From: Bordetella petrii
Lineage (GTDB): Bacteria; Pseudomonadota; Gammaproteobacteria; Burkholderiales; Burkholderiaceae_B
Assembly (NCBI GenBank): GCA_017745595.1
Contig: WMBV01000001.1
Coordinates: forward strand, 372,001 to 436,000
Reading direction: 5' to 3'
Length of the DNA stretch: 64,000 nucleotides
A program made the translations under genes and the position numbers. Shown one piece after another: positions 1 to 8,582 of the stretch. How positions within the stretch are numbered: the first letter of the stretch is position 1; the number at the start of each line of letters is the position of its first letter. The notes beneath the pieces were generated by a model. That model had not been told where the DNA came from. It saw only the letters and a list, made by a program, of their open reading frames with translations, and made no database searches.

Positions 1-520
1 CGAGATCCTGGTCCGTGACGCCGTGCAGTGCCTTGTAGCGCTGGAACATCAGCGCATAGAGCGCCCCTTGTGACGTCAGGCCCCAGGGGCTGTGATACAC
101 GTACGACAGGAATGCCCCGCCGCCCATGGCTTCCGGGCCGCCGTACTGCACCGCCGCCGAACGTTGATCGTTGCCGTATACCAGCGCCACGACCTCTGCC
201 ATGCCGGACTTGATGGCCATGACCGCCTGGAACACCGCTTGCACGGCATCGGCCTGGCCGCCCCAGCGCGGATCGATGTTCAGGATTTCGCCCATGCGTT
301 CGTAGGCCGTCGTCGGCCCTACGATCAGGCCATCGACATCGTCGCGGCTCAGGCCCGCATCGTCAAGCGCCCGCTTGAACGCCAGCGCCGCGTACCCGTA
401 GGAGTCGTACGGTTTTTCGCCGTTGCGCACGCGCCGGTAATCCTGGACCCAGTCGGTGTGGCCGATGCCTGCCACGGCGGAAATCTGGGATGTATCAGTG
501 TCCAAGGTCGTCGTCTTCAC
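1..520 (-). CDS. thiolase-like (SCP2/lipid-transfer type) protein, N-terminal part
   Basis: The gene enters the window at its N-terminus and runs off the left edge; 173 residues are visible. It reads like the N-terminal half of SCP2-type thiolases, with an SGMAEVVALVYGND segment where thiolases have the helix and strand after the nucleophile. The visible part contains no cysteine at all, so the usual thiolase nucleophile is missing. This is common in non-catalytic lipid-transfer-type members, which often pair with a DUF35 protein in acyl-CoA or steroid catabolism. I chose the GTG start because GGGAG lies nine bases upstream and no ATG is available. It is divergent from an IclR regulator that probably controls it. 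The substrate is unknown. Confidence 0.8.
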   Translation of the reverse strand, partial: MKTTTLDTDTSQISAVAGIGHTDWVQDYRRVRNGEKPYDSYGYAALAFKRALDDAGLSRDDVDGLIVGPTTAYERMGEILNIDPRWGGQADAVQAVFQAVMAIKSGMAEVVALVYGNDQRSAAVQYGGPEAMGGGAFLSYVYHSPWGLTSQGALYALMFQRYKALHGVTDQDL

Positions 521-538
521 CTGGTCGGTCTCCCTGTA

Positions 539-556
539 TGTGGACTATTTTTCACA
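539..556. promoter_or_regulatory. candidate IclR operator palindrome
   Basis: TGTGGA and TTCACA form an imperfect inverted repeat separated by six bases. It lies in the 112-bp divergent space between the thiolase-like gene and the iclR-type gene. Position and symmetry suit autoregulation by the neighbouring IclR protein. This is inference only. Confidence 0.3.
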
Positions 557-562
557 GCGAAT

Positions 563-591
563 TTGAAGTTCTACGATTATCCGCTGATAAT
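563..591 (+). promoter_or_regulatory. sigma-70-like promoter of the iclR-type gene
   Basis: TTGAAG at 563-568 and GATAAT at 586-591 are 17 bases apart. They match the -35 consensus at 4/6 and the -10 consensus at 5/6. The start codon lies about 40 bases downstream. Confidence 0.45.
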
Positions 592-632
592 TCGAGCCTA
601 CCCACCAAACACAGCCCACATAGTGAGACTCC

Positions 633-1451
633 ATGCATAGCGAACCTGATGCAGGAGAAAGCCGCAGCGGCGCACAGATGGTGCAGCGCTGCGCGACGTT
701 ACTGAAACTGATTACCGCATATAACCGCACGGGCATGCGGCTGGTCGAGCTTTACCAGAGCTCGGGCCTGACCCGGCCGACCACTCACAGGATCCTGCAG
801 GCGCTGGTCGCTGAACGCCTCATCCGGCAAGACGAAAAGTCGAAGAAATATCACCTGGGTTCGCTGGCCTATGAAATGGGCCTGGCGGCTGCCATGTCGT
901 TCGACTTGCGCGACGTATGCCAGCCTTTTCTTGAACGTATTGCCACTGCGACGGGCGACACCGCTTTTCTGACCATACGCTCGGGATTCGACGGAGTCTG
1001 TGCCGGGCGGGCCGAAGGCGCCTACCCCATCAAGGCATTCGTCCTGGATGTGGGCCGGCACCGTCCGCTGAACATCGGCGCGGGCGCGGTCGCGCTGCTC
1101 AGCGGCCTGCAGGACGAAGAGATCGAGCGCATCTACCAGGCCAACAGCAGGCGCATCGCCCGCGACTACCCGGGATTCAGCGTACGGACCATGTGGGAGC
1201 GCGTTGAACACATTCGGGAAAAAGGCTATTTCATCAACGAAGTCCTGGAACTCCAGGATATCCGCGCCCTGGCCATACCCATCTTCGGCCCGCACGGCAT
1301 TCCAGTCGGAGGCCTCAGCGTTTCCGCGCTGAAGAAGCGGCTGTCCGGCAATTTTCTGCGGGAAAAGCTCCAGGTACTGACGGAGGCAGCGCGCGAAATC
1401 GAGGCCAAGCTGCGCGACGATGACAAGGAAGAGCAGCACGGCCAGAGGTAG
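633..1451 (+). CDS. IclR-family transcriptional regulator
   Basis: The 272-residue length is normal for the family. A winged helix-turn-helix lies at about residues 15-80 (LVELYQSSGLTRPTTHRILQ is the recognition part). The C-terminal effector-binding domain spans about 95-265 and includes the typical LNIGAGAVALL and ALAIPIFGPHG segments. The protein binds DNA as a dimer or tetramer and responds to a small aromatic or carboxylic acid. Divergence from the thiolase-like gene suggests control of that catabolic gene. The ligand cannot be read from the sequence. Confidence 0.93.
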   Translation: MHSEPDAGESRSGAQMVQRCATLLKLITAYNRTGMRLVELYQSSGLTRPTTHRILQALVAERLIRQDEKSKKYHLGSLAYEMGLAAAMSFDLRDVCQPFLERIATATGDTAFLTIRSGFDGVCAGRAEGAYPIKAFVLDVGRHRPLNIGAGAVALLSGLQDEEIERIYQANSRRIARDYPGFSVRTMWERVEHIREKGYFINEVLELQDIRALAIPIFGPHGIPVGGLSVSALKKRLSGNFLREKLQVLTEAAREIEAKLRDDDKEEQHGQR

Positions 1452-1475
1452 GCGCCTGGCCCTGCCTTCAGGCCC

Positions 1476-2417
1476 TTAACGCGACGGCTTTCCCGCCCCG
1501 GTGTCGAGCGCGCGCATTTCGTCCAGCACCACCTTCAGCACGGCCCGCGCCGCGTTCGACAGCGGATGCTTGCGCGTCGTGTCGACAAACGCGCTCTGGC
1601 GCAGAACGGGGTCTTTGACAGGCGCCATGGCGAGCGTGCCCACGCGTAGTTCGTCCGCCACCGCATGGTAGGGCAGCAGGCTGTATACCTCGCAATTGAG
1701 TACGACTTCTCTGATGAGCGTGCCGCTGGTGGCTTCGAGCACCACGTTCAGCTTCATGCCGCGCCGGTTGCAGATCTCGTCCAGGTACGACCGCATGCCG
1801 TTGGGCCGCGCCGGCAGCACCAGGGGCAGCCGCGCCAGCGCGCCCAGCCGCAGCGGCTGCCCGGCCAGCGCGGGCGCCCCCGCCCTGCCCACCAGGTGCA
1901 GTGGCGCGCTGAAGACGGCTTCGCGGGCGCCACGCGGCATCGGCCGGTAGCGGTTGAAAATACCGATGTCGGCGCGGCCTTCGGCCAACATGTTCTCGAC
2001 TTCGCCGCTATAGGCTTCCACCGCCTTCAGGCGGATATCGGGATAAGCGGCCAGCAGGCGCCGCAGCACCCGGCTCATGAGCGGACGCGACAGCCCCGGC
2101 AGCACGCCGATCGTGACGCTGCCCGCGGGCTGGTTGCGCTGGGCCAGGACGTCATCCACCAATTGGCCCGCCGTCTGCAGCATGGTTTGCGCGCGCGGCA
2201 GGATGGCGTGCCCGATTTCCGTCAGCGAGACGCCGCGCCCGGTGCGATGAAACACCCGGCACCCCAGCAAGGACTCGAGTTGCGATACCTGCCGGCTGAG
2301 CGCCGATTGCGCCATGCCCAGGGCGCTGGCCGCGCTGCTGAGGCTGCCGTGCTCGGCGGCGCTGACAAAGCAGCGGATGCTCTTCAAATCCAACAGCGGG
2401 CTGTCTAAATTCTGCAT
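1476..2417 (-). CDS. LysR-family transcriptional regulator
   Basis: This 313-residue protein has an N-terminal winged helix-turn-helix at about residues 10-70 (SLSSAASALGMAQSALSRQ). A LysR substrate-binding domain follows at about 100-300. It is convergent with the iclR-type gene and divergent from the CoA-transferase gene, 85 bases apart. The nearby ATATCC-A-GGATAT palindrome is a likely binding site. It probably controls the CoA-transferase/TctC pair. The inducer is unknown. Confidence 0.93.
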   Translation of the reverse strand: MQNLDSPLLDLKSIRCFVSAAEHGSLSSAASALGMAQSALSRQVSQLESLLGCRVFHRTGRGVSLTEIGHAILPRAQTMLQTAGQLVDDVLAQRNQPAGSVTIGVLPGLSRPLMSRVLRRLLAAYPDIRLKAVEAYSGEVENMLAEGRADIGIFNRYRPMPRGAREAVFSAPLHLVGRAGAPALAGQPLRLGALARLPLVLPARPNGMRSYLDEICNRRGMKLNVVLEATSGTLIREVVLNCEVYSLLPYHAVADELRVGTLAMAPVKDPVLRQSAFVDTTRKHPLSNAARAVLKVVLDEMRALDTGAGKPSR

Positions 2418-2422
2418 GACTG

Positions 2423-2469
2423 ATATCCAGGATATGCGGGTTCCGGTGCGCGGTGCCGCTACCTATACT
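2423..2469 (+). promoter_or_regulatory. divergent lysR / CoA-transferase control region
   Basis: A perfect 13-base palindrome, ATATCC-A-GGATAT, lies at 2423-2435. A good -10 box, TATACT, lies at 2464-2469. No convincing -35 box sits 17 bases upstream, which is typical of activator-dependent promoters. The palindrome would fall near -45, the usual place for a LysR activation site. Confidence 0.45.
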
Positions 2470-2502
2470 CGGTGCGACGATTATTCCACTGAAGCGATTG
2501 CC

Positions 2503-3723
2503 ATGCCTGATGCGCACGATCCCACCACTTTCCCGGGCCCACTGAAAGGCTTGCGGGTACTCGACCTGTCCACGGTTTACGCGGGGCCGTTCGCGGCTAC
2601 CCTGCTGGGCGACCTGGGCGCCGACGTGCTCAAAGTGGAACTGCCCGGTGCGGGCGATTCGCTGCGCAACCTGCCGCCCCACAAAAACGGCGTGCCGCTG
2701 TGGTGGAAGGTCACCAACCGCAACAAGCGCGGCATCACCATCGACCTGCGCCGCCCGGAAGGCCGCCGGCTGCTGGGCCGGCTGCTGCCGGACTACGACG
2801 TGGTGGTCGAGAACTTCCGGCCGGGCAAGCTGGACAGCTGGGGCATCACCAAAGCGTGGATGCACGGGATCAACCCCGACCTGACGATTCTGCGGATCAC
2901 GGGTTTCGGACAGACCGGGCCCTACAGCCACCGGCCCGGTTTCGCGCGGGTGTTCGAGGCCATGACCGGCTTCACCAATATCTGCGGCGAAGCCGACGGC
3001 CCGCCGCTGCACCTGGGCTTTCCGATTGCGGACGCGGTAGCGGGCTTGTTCGGCGCCGTTGGCGTGCTGGCCGCGCTGTACCAGCGCCACGCGGGCGGCG
3101 TGGCCAAGGGCGAGGAAATCGATTGCTCGCTGATGGAATCGATGTTCCGGATCATGGAGTTCCTGCCCATCGAATACGACCAATTGGGCATCGTGCGGCA
3201 GCGCTCCGGCAGCTTCAGCCAGTATGCCGCCCCGGGCAACATTTATAAAACGCGCGACGGCAAGTGGGCGTCGATCGCCGCGTCGACCCAGAGCATCTAC
3301 GAGCGCTTTTGCCGCGCCCTGGACCGGCCGGACCTGGCCGCCGACGAGCGCTTCCTGGCCAACCCGGAGCGCGTGGTGAACCGGCAAGCACTCGACGCGA
3401 TCATCCGGGAAGAAATCGCCAATTACACGCTGGACGAACTGAGCACCAGGCTGGACGAGCACGAAGTCGGGTTCAGCCCCATCTATGACATCGCCGATAT
3501 CTACGCGGACCCGCACTTCGCGGCCCGCAAGGCGTTGGTGGAAGTGCCCGACGGCGAACTGGGTACCGTGCGCATGCAGAGCGTGGCGCCCGTTTTCATG
3601 AATTCGCCCGGCGCGGTGCGGCATGCCGGCCCGTCTATGGGGCAACACAATGACGACGTGCTGCGCGCGCTGGGGCTGGACCATGAAGAAATCGCATCGC
3701 TGAAGGAAGCGGGCGTTATTTGA
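2503..3723 (+). CDS. CaiB/BaiF (class III) CoA-transferase
   Basis: The 406 residues match family III CoA-transferases, which move CoA between carboxylic acids. The N-terminus (GLRVLDLSTVYAGPFAATLL) and the VVENFRPG segment near residue 103 are signatures. Asp177, in LGFPIADAVAG, is the expected catalytic aspartate that forms the acyl-anhydride intermediate. The frame is open to 2314, but an upstream start would overlap the lysR gene. The ATG at 2503 puts the protein start where homologues begin. A TctC receptor follows after 43 bases, so the pair probably imports and activates one organic acid. Confidence 0.93.
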   Translation: MPDAHDPTTFPGPLKGLRVLDLSTVYAGPFAATLLGDLGADVLKVELPGAGDSLRNLPPHKNGVPLWWKVTNRNKRGITIDLRRPEGRRLLGRLLPDYDVVVENFRPGKLDSWGITKAWMHGINPDLTILRITGFGQTGPYSHRPGFARVFEAMTGFTNICGEADGPPLHLGFPIADAVAGLFGAVGVLAALYQRHAGGVAKGEEIDCSLMESMFRIMEFLPIEYDQLGIVRQRSGSFSQYAAPGNIYKTRDGKWASIAASTQSIYERFCRALDRPDLAADERFLANPERVVNRQALDAIIREEIANYTLDELSTRLDEHEVGFSPIYDIADIYADPHFAARKALVEVPDGELGTVRMQSVAPVFMNSPGAVRHAGPSMGQHNDDVLRALGLDHEEIASLKEAGVI

Positions 3724-3766
3724 GACGGGCCATGGTGGGCCGACCAAGAAAACAGGAGACAGGAAA

Positions 3767-4732
3767 ATGAAGATGCTTGCCAAATGGATGGCGGCCGGCG
3801 CGCTGGCCATCGCCGCGTCGCCCGCGTGGGCGGCCTACCCGGACAAGCCCGTGACCATGATCATCGGGTATCCGCCCGGCCAGGCCACGGACATCGTCGG
3901 GCGCCTGGTGGCGGAAAAGCTGGCGCAGAAGCTGGGCCAGCCGGTCATCGTGGAAAACAAGCCCGGCCAGGGCGCGAGCCTTGCGCTGGCCCAGCTGGCC
4001 AAGGCCCCGCCCGACGGCTACACCATGGTGCTGTCGGCAACCGCGGCCTATGTCACCAACCCGCACCTGTACAAATCGGTCGGCTACGACACGCTGAAAG
4101 ACTTCAAGCCCATCGGCACCCTGATCGATTTCCCGCTGCTGATGGTGGCCCGTCCCGATGCGCCGTTCGACGATTTCAAGGGCTTCCTGGACTACGCCAA
4201 GGCTCATCCCGGCGAGCTGGACCACACTTCGTCGGGCAGCGGCACGCTGTCGCACCTGGGCATGGAGCTACTGCAGCGGGAAACCGGCATCGAACTCGTG
4301 CACGTGCCTTATAAAGGCAGCGCGCGCGCCATGACGGACATCGCCGCCGGCAACGTGGATGTCGGCATCGAGACCGTCACGGTGACGAAGCCCTTCATCG
4401 ATTCGGGCCGGCTCAAGCTGCTGGCCGTGACCGTGCCGGAACGGTTGAAGCTGTTCCCGGATACACCCACGCTGGACGAGCTGGGCGTCAAGGGCTTCGA
4501 CGTAGCGGCCTGGCTGGGGATGGTGTTTCCCGCGGGCACGCCCGACGCCTGCGTCCAGGCCATCAACGAGCCGTTGCAGGCCATTTTGCGCGACCCGGAA
4601 GTCGCCGCCAAGCTGCAGTCGCTGGGTGCGTTGCCGCGCCCTTCCAGCCCCGAGGCCTTTGCCGAACTGCTGAAGCGCGAATACGCAACCTGGGGCGAAA
4701 TCGTGAAGCAGTCCGGGGCGAAGGTGGACTAG
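3767..4732 (+). CDS. TctC/Bug-family tripartite tricarboxylate receptor protein
   Basis: This is a 321-residue periplasmic solute-binding protein. A signal peptide ends near AWA at residue 22, followed by YPDKPVTMIIGYPPG, the usual first strand of the Bug family. The GSGTLSHLGMELL and VHVPYKGSARAMTDI segments are family signatures that contact the ligand carboxylate. An AGGAG-type ribosome site precedes the ATG. No tctA or tctB permease gene is nearby, as is usual for the many orphan Bug receptors of Bordetella. It lies just behind the CoA-transferase and probably shares its mRNA. Confidence 0.95.
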   Translation: MKMLAKWMAAGALAIAASPAWAAYPDKPVTMIIGYPPGQATDIVGRLVAEKLAQKLGQPVIVENKPGQGASLALAQLAKAPPDGYTMVLSATAAYVTNPHLYKSVGYDTLKDFKPIGTLIDFPLLMVARPDAPFDDFKGFLDYAKAHPGELDHTSSGSGTLSHLGMELLQRETGIELVHVPYKGSARAMTDIAAGNVDVGIETVTVTKPFIDSGRLKLLAVTVPERLKLFPDTPTLDELGVKGFDVAAWLGMVFPAGTPDACVQAINEPLQAILRDPEVAAKLQSLGALPRPSSPEAFAELLKREYATWGEIVKQSGAKVD

Positions 4733-4746
4733 GCGCCGCCCAGGGA

Positions 4747-4896
4747 TCAGCAGTTTCCTTTCTTGGCCTGGCCCGGCGGGCAGAAACCGCCGCCGCCACC
4801 GCCATGCGGGTCTACGATCACGGCGCCGTCGGGCGTGTAGACGGCGCATCCGCCAAGAAGAGAAGCCATGAGCGCCAGGGCACAGAGTATTTTCAT
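4747..4896 (-). CDS. small lipoprotein, 49 residues
   Basis: The protein starts MKILCALALMASLLGGC, a short lipoprotein signal with an LLGGC lipobox. The mature part is only about 33 residues, with a run of six glycines and a C-terminal CPPGQAKKGNC. The two C-terminal cysteines could form a disulfide. The frame is open further upstream, but only this start gives a signal peptide. It is convergent with the tctC gene, 14 bases apart. The function is unknown; similar tiny glycine-rich lipoproteins are common in Burkholderiales. Confidence 0.7.
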   Translation of the reverse strand: MKILCALALMASLLGGCAVYTPDGAVIVDPHGGGGGGFCPPGQAKKGNC

Positions 4897-5015
4897 TTTT
4901 CTGGGATACAGGAATGGAACCGCCGCCAGTGTATTGCACGGACATGCAACCGGGCTTCGTGCTTTGTAACGATTCCTGCTAAAAAATGCGTTTCCCGGGG
5001 GGAGACAAGGCGCGG

Positions 5016-5945
5016 TCATGCCGCGGGCGCCGCGCCGTTGCGCGGCGGCGGGTTGACGGATTGCGCCATTTTGGTCTGGCAGACCTTCTTGGCCCACTGG
5101 GCCAGCAGGGCCAGGGTCGGGGCCGAAGGGCCATCGAAATAAGCCGTACAGAAGTTCAGCGGCGTGAGCTTCAGTTCGGATTCGACGACCACCAGCCGCC
5201 CCTGCGCCAGCGAATCCGCGATGGTCAGTCTGGGCAAGGCGGCGATGCCCAGGCCCTTTTCCGCCAGCAGGGCGGCCGCATGCAATGAAGAAATGGCGCT
5301 CAGCCTGGGCAGCGCATCCGCATGCTCGAGGTCTTTTCGCAGCATCCGGTACGGTTCAGTGCTGCGGTCGAACGACAGCATGTTGTATTTGTTCAAGTCG
5401 TGGTAGCGCATGGGTTCATGGTGCAGATTGAGCGATGGCGCGCAGGCCAGCACCATTTCCAGCGAGCACAGGGGCTCGACCACCAGCGGGCCGGGCGCCG
5501 ACGGCTGCATCAAGAAGGCGATGTCCAGGCGCTGGTTGATCACGTCATCGAGCAGCCCCGGCGACGAGGCGACCTGCAGATCGAAGCAGATGCCGCTGTG
5601 CGTAGAGGACAGCTCGAGCATGAAGTCGGGCACCCAGGTCAATGCCATCGAGTCGGAAGCGCCCAGGCGGATGGCGCTCTTGGCGCCCCAAAAGCCGGCG
5701 ATATCCGCCATGGCGGCGTCTTTGAGCTTGAGCAGCCTTTCCGCGTATTCCAGGAACCGGTGCCCGTCGATGGTCAGGACAGCCCGGTATCCTCTGCGGT
5801 CGAAGAGCGTCGTCTTCATGGCGTCTTCGAGCGTCTTGATGCGGGCCGAAATCGTGGGCTGGGTGGCATGCAGCCGCTCGGCCGCTTTCTGGAAAGATCC
5901 CAGCTGGGCGACCAGATAAAAGCTGTGGAGTTGTTCGAAGGTCAT
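5016..5945 (-). CDS. LysR-family transcriptional regulator
   Basis: This 309-residue protein has a helix-turn-helix at about residues 1-60 (SFQKAAERLHATQPTISARI). The inducer-binding domain spans about 90-290. It is the last gene of the leftward hyuA-to-dadA block, 82 bases after the dadA-like gene and in the same direction. It is the likely regulator of that block. The proline-rich C-terminal tail beyond residue 295 is not part of the conserved fold. Confidence 0.92.
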   Translation of the reverse strand: MTFEQLHSFYLVAQLGSFQKAAERLHATQPTISARIKTLEDAMKTTLFDRRGYRAVLTIDGHRFLEYAERLLKLKDAAMADIAGFWGAKSAIRLGASDSMALTWVPDFMLELSSTHSGICFDLQVASSPGLLDDVINQRLDIAFLMQPSAPGPLVVEPLCSLEMVLACAPSLNLHHEPMRYHDLNKYNMLSFDRSTEPYRMLRKDLEHADALPRLSAISSLHAAALLAEKGLGIAALPRLTIADSLAQGRLVVVESELKLTPLNFCTAYFDGPSAPTLALLAQWAKKVCQTKMAQSVNPPPRNGAAPAA

Positions 5946-6027
5946 TGTGCTCGTTCACCAGGGCGGACGCTGCGGTAACACAGACGATACCGGATACCGC
6001 CCCGGCGCGCGGCACATTGCCTTCGTT

Positions 6028-7260
6028 TCAGGTTTGCTCCAGGGCGGCCAGCAGGCGCTGCGCCGAGCCCGCCGCGCAAGTCCAGCCGAAGCCGCCGTGG
6101 CCGGTATTGATGAACAGCCCCGGAACATCCGTAGCGCCGATATACGGGGCGGAGCTGGGCGATACCGGCCGCAGGCCGGCCCAGCCCTGGCTGGCGGCAT
6201 CGGCATCGTACCGGACCAGGTCGGGAAACCAGTGCCTGGACACGTCGAGCAGGCGCCGCACCTTGCCGGGCGGCACCGCGGTCGAGGAAGAAAAGTAAGC
6301 GCCGCCGGTGATGCGCAGCGAATCGCCCAATACGCTGAACGCCACCGCGCGCTGCGCATCGGTGATCGTGCCCTTGGGGCCCGGCCCGAGCAGCGGCAAG
6401 GTGACGCTATAGCCCTTCAGCGGCGCAATCGGATACGCCGCGCGCAATCGCGCAGGCAGCAGGTGCCGGGTGCCCATCGCCGCGGTCAGCACCACGATAT
6501 CGGCCTCGACGATACCGTCGGCAATGCGTATGCCCCGCAAGCGCCCCTGGTGGTACACGCTGGCGCGCGCCGGCGTATCGTATTTGAAGGCAACGCCCCT
6601 GTCCGACAGGCTGCGGGCCAGTTGCCGGGTAAACAGCGCGCAATCGCCGACGCTGGAGTCCGAGGCATAGATGCCGCCGGCGAAATCCAGCCGCGACTGC
6701 CCCAGCAGGGGTTCGATGTCGGAGCATTCGCGCCGGTCCAGCACGCGCACGTCGAACCCCATCTGGCGCCGCAACTCGAGCAGCTGGGTCGGCGCGCGCA
6801 GCGCGTCGGCCGAGCCGTACAAGTACAGCTTGCCGCAATTTTCCCGGTAGCCGAAGTCCAGCTCGTGCCGCCGCATCAGGCCATGCAGGGCCCCGACCGA
6901 CTCGCGGGCCAGCCGCAGCATGGCGCCGCTGTTGTCCCGGTAGCTCTGCCGGTCGCAGTTCCGCATGAACTTCATCAGCCAGGGCATATTCCCGGCGACA
7001 TCCTTGATGCTGGCGCCCACCCCCAACCCCGCCAGCGCCTTCTTGAAAAACCCCGGCAGAAAGCCGGGGGAACCGAACGGCAGGCAAAACGGCGCGCACA
7101 GCTGGCCCGCATTGCCGGCGCTGGTGGCCATGGCCGGCTGGCTGTTTTTCTCGATGACGGTGACGTCGTAGCCGCGGTTCCACAGCGCTTCGGCGGTTAC
7201 CGTGCCGACCACCCCCGCCCCCACCACGATGGCGCGTCGTTGCTTCATTTGGGAATTCAT
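6028..7260 (-). CDS. D-amino-acid dehydrogenase-like FAD oxidoreductase (DadA family)
   Basis: The 410 residues form a DAO-type flavoprotein. The FAD-binding dinucleotide fold begins at AIVVGAGVVGTVTAEAL near residue 10. The C-terminal NTGHGGFGWTCAAGSAQ matches the FAD-contacting end of DadA (GHGTLGWT-like). Such enzymes oxidise D-amino acids or N-methylated glycine-type amino acids and pass electrons to the respiratory chain. The start is the ATG at 7260; a second ATG four codons in is possible. It follows the TRAP permease gene by 20 bases. It probably oxidises the amino acid released by the hydantoinase-like enzyme upstream. Its substrate is not readable from the sequence. Confidence 0.88.
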   Translation of the reverse strand: MNSQMKQRRAIVVGAGVVGTVTAEALWNRGYDVTVIEKNSQPAMATSAGNAGQLCAPFCLPFGSPGFLPGFFKKALAGLGVGASIKDVAGNMPWLMKFMRNCDRQSYRDNSGAMLRLARESVGALHGLMRRHELDFGYRENCGKLYLYGSADALRAPTQLLELRRQMGFDVRVLDRRECSDIEPLLGQSRLDFAGGIYASDSSVGDCALFTRQLARSLSDRGVAFKYDTPARASVYHQGRLRGIRIADGIVEADIVVLTAAMGTRHLLPARLRAAYPIAPLKGYSVTLPLLGPGPKGTITDAQRAVAFSVLGDSLRITGGAYFSSSTAVPPGKVRRLLDVSRHWFPDLVRYDADAASQGWAGLRPVSPSSAPYIGATDVPGLFINTGHGGFGWTCAAGSAQRLLAALEQT

Positions 7261-7280
7261 TGTGAATGTCGGAAGTCTGG

Positions 7281-8561
7281 CTACACTTTGTTCGGCAGGT
7301 ACAGCGCGATTTGCGGATAGAGAACCAGCAGGAGCAGCATGACCAGCATCGCCAGTACATACGGAACGGCGCCGATGACGACGTCCAGGATGCTGCCCCG
7401 GCCCCGGGATCCCTGGACCACATAAAGATTCAGGCCGACCGGCGGCGTGATGAGCGCCATTTCGATCAAGACAATCACCACGACCCCGAACCACACCTTG
7501 TCGAAGCCCTGTGCGAACACCAGCGGCGCCAGCACGGGCAGCGTAATCACCATCAGCGACAGGGTTTCGATAAAGAAGCCCAGCACGACATAAATGGCGA
7601 AGACGATCAGCAGGGTTTCCAGCGGCGACAGGTTCAGCCCGGCAAACAGCGCCTCTATCCTGTCGTTGATGCCCAGCGTCGACAGCACGAAATTGAGAAA
7701 GTACGAGGCCAGCACGATCAGCATGATCATGGCCGTCGTGCGCAGGCTGCCCATCAGGGCGTCGATGAACTTCGCGAAGCTGAATGCGCCGCCGCACACG
7801 GCGATGGCGAGCGCGGCGACCACGCCGACCGCCGCCGCTTCGGTGGGAGTAGCCACGCCGGTATAGATGGAGCCCACCACGATGAGAAACAGCAAGAACA
7901 GCGGCATGAGCTGGAACAGGCCCACGAAGCGCTCCTTCCAGGAATAGCGGGCCCGCGCGCCACTGATGGAAGGCTTGGCCAGGCTGCAGACCATCGTGGC
8001 GACGACGAACAGCCCGCCCAGCAGCAGGCCGGGCAACACACCGGCGGCGAACAGCTTGGGAATGGAAGTCTCGGTGAATATGCCGTAGATGATCAGGCTG
8101 ATGGAAGGCGGAATCAGGATACCCAGCGTGCCGCCGGCGGCGATCGCCCCGCAGAATATGCCCTCGCTATAGCCCAGCCGGCGCCCCTCCGGCAAGGCGA
8201 TGGTGCTGATGGTGGCCGCCGTGGCCACGCTGGACCCCGACGTGGCCGAGAACAGCACCGATGCGCCGATGTTGGCGTGGATCAGGCCGCCCGGCAACCA
8301 TGAAAGCCACGCGTCCATGATGGAGTACGCCTTGCGCGCGCTGCCGCTGCGCACCAGGATTTCGCCGATAAGAATGAACAGCGGAATGGCGATCAGTGTG
8401 TAGTTGTCGGAGTTCGACCACAGCACCTCGCCGGCGGCGAGATAAAACGGAAAATCCGAAAAGAAGAATCCCAGGACGAAGGTCAGGATGATCAGCGCGA
8501 TGGCGACGGGTATCGAAGCCGCCATCAACGCCAGCAAGGCGGTTACCGCGAATATGAGCAT
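7281..8561 (-). CDS. dctM: TRAP transporter large permease (DctM family)
   Basis: This is a 426-residue, very hydrophobic protein with about 12 membrane segments across its length. It has DctM signatures such as IAIPLFILIGEILVRSG near residue 55 and SATSGSSVATAATISTIALP near 110. It forms the ion-coupled channel of a TRAP carrier with the DctQ protein encoded just upstream. Substrate comes from the DctP protein two genes upstream. All three lie in one leftward operon with the hydantoinase genes. Confidence 0.95.
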   Translation of the reverse strand: MLIFAVTALLALMAASIPVAIALIILTFVLGFFFSDFPFYLAAGEVLWSNSDNYTLIAIPLFILIGEILVRSGSARKAYSIMDAWLSWLPGGLIHANIGASVLFSATSGSSVATAATISTIALPEGRRLGYSEGIFCGAIAAGGTLGILIPPSISLIIYGIFTETSIPKLFAAGVLPGLLLGGLFVVATMVCSLAKPSISGARARYSWKERFVGLFQLMPLFLLFLIVVGSIYTGVATPTEAAAVGVVAALAIAVCGGAFSFAKFIDALMGSLRTTAMIMLIVLASYFLNFVLSTLGINDRIEALFAGLNLSPLETLLIVFAIYVVLGFFIETLSLMVITLPVLAPLVFAQGFDKVWFGVVVIVLIEMALITPPVGLNLYVVQGSRGRGSILDVVIGAVPYVLAMLVMLLLLVLYPQIALYLPNKV

Positions 8562-8582
8562 GGCCGGGTCTCGTTCAGGATG

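Noticed and set aside
4980-5015. Intrinsic terminator after the lysR gene (T-rich tract near 4983)
   Set aside because: A T tract exists on the minus strand, but no stem of useful length precedes it.
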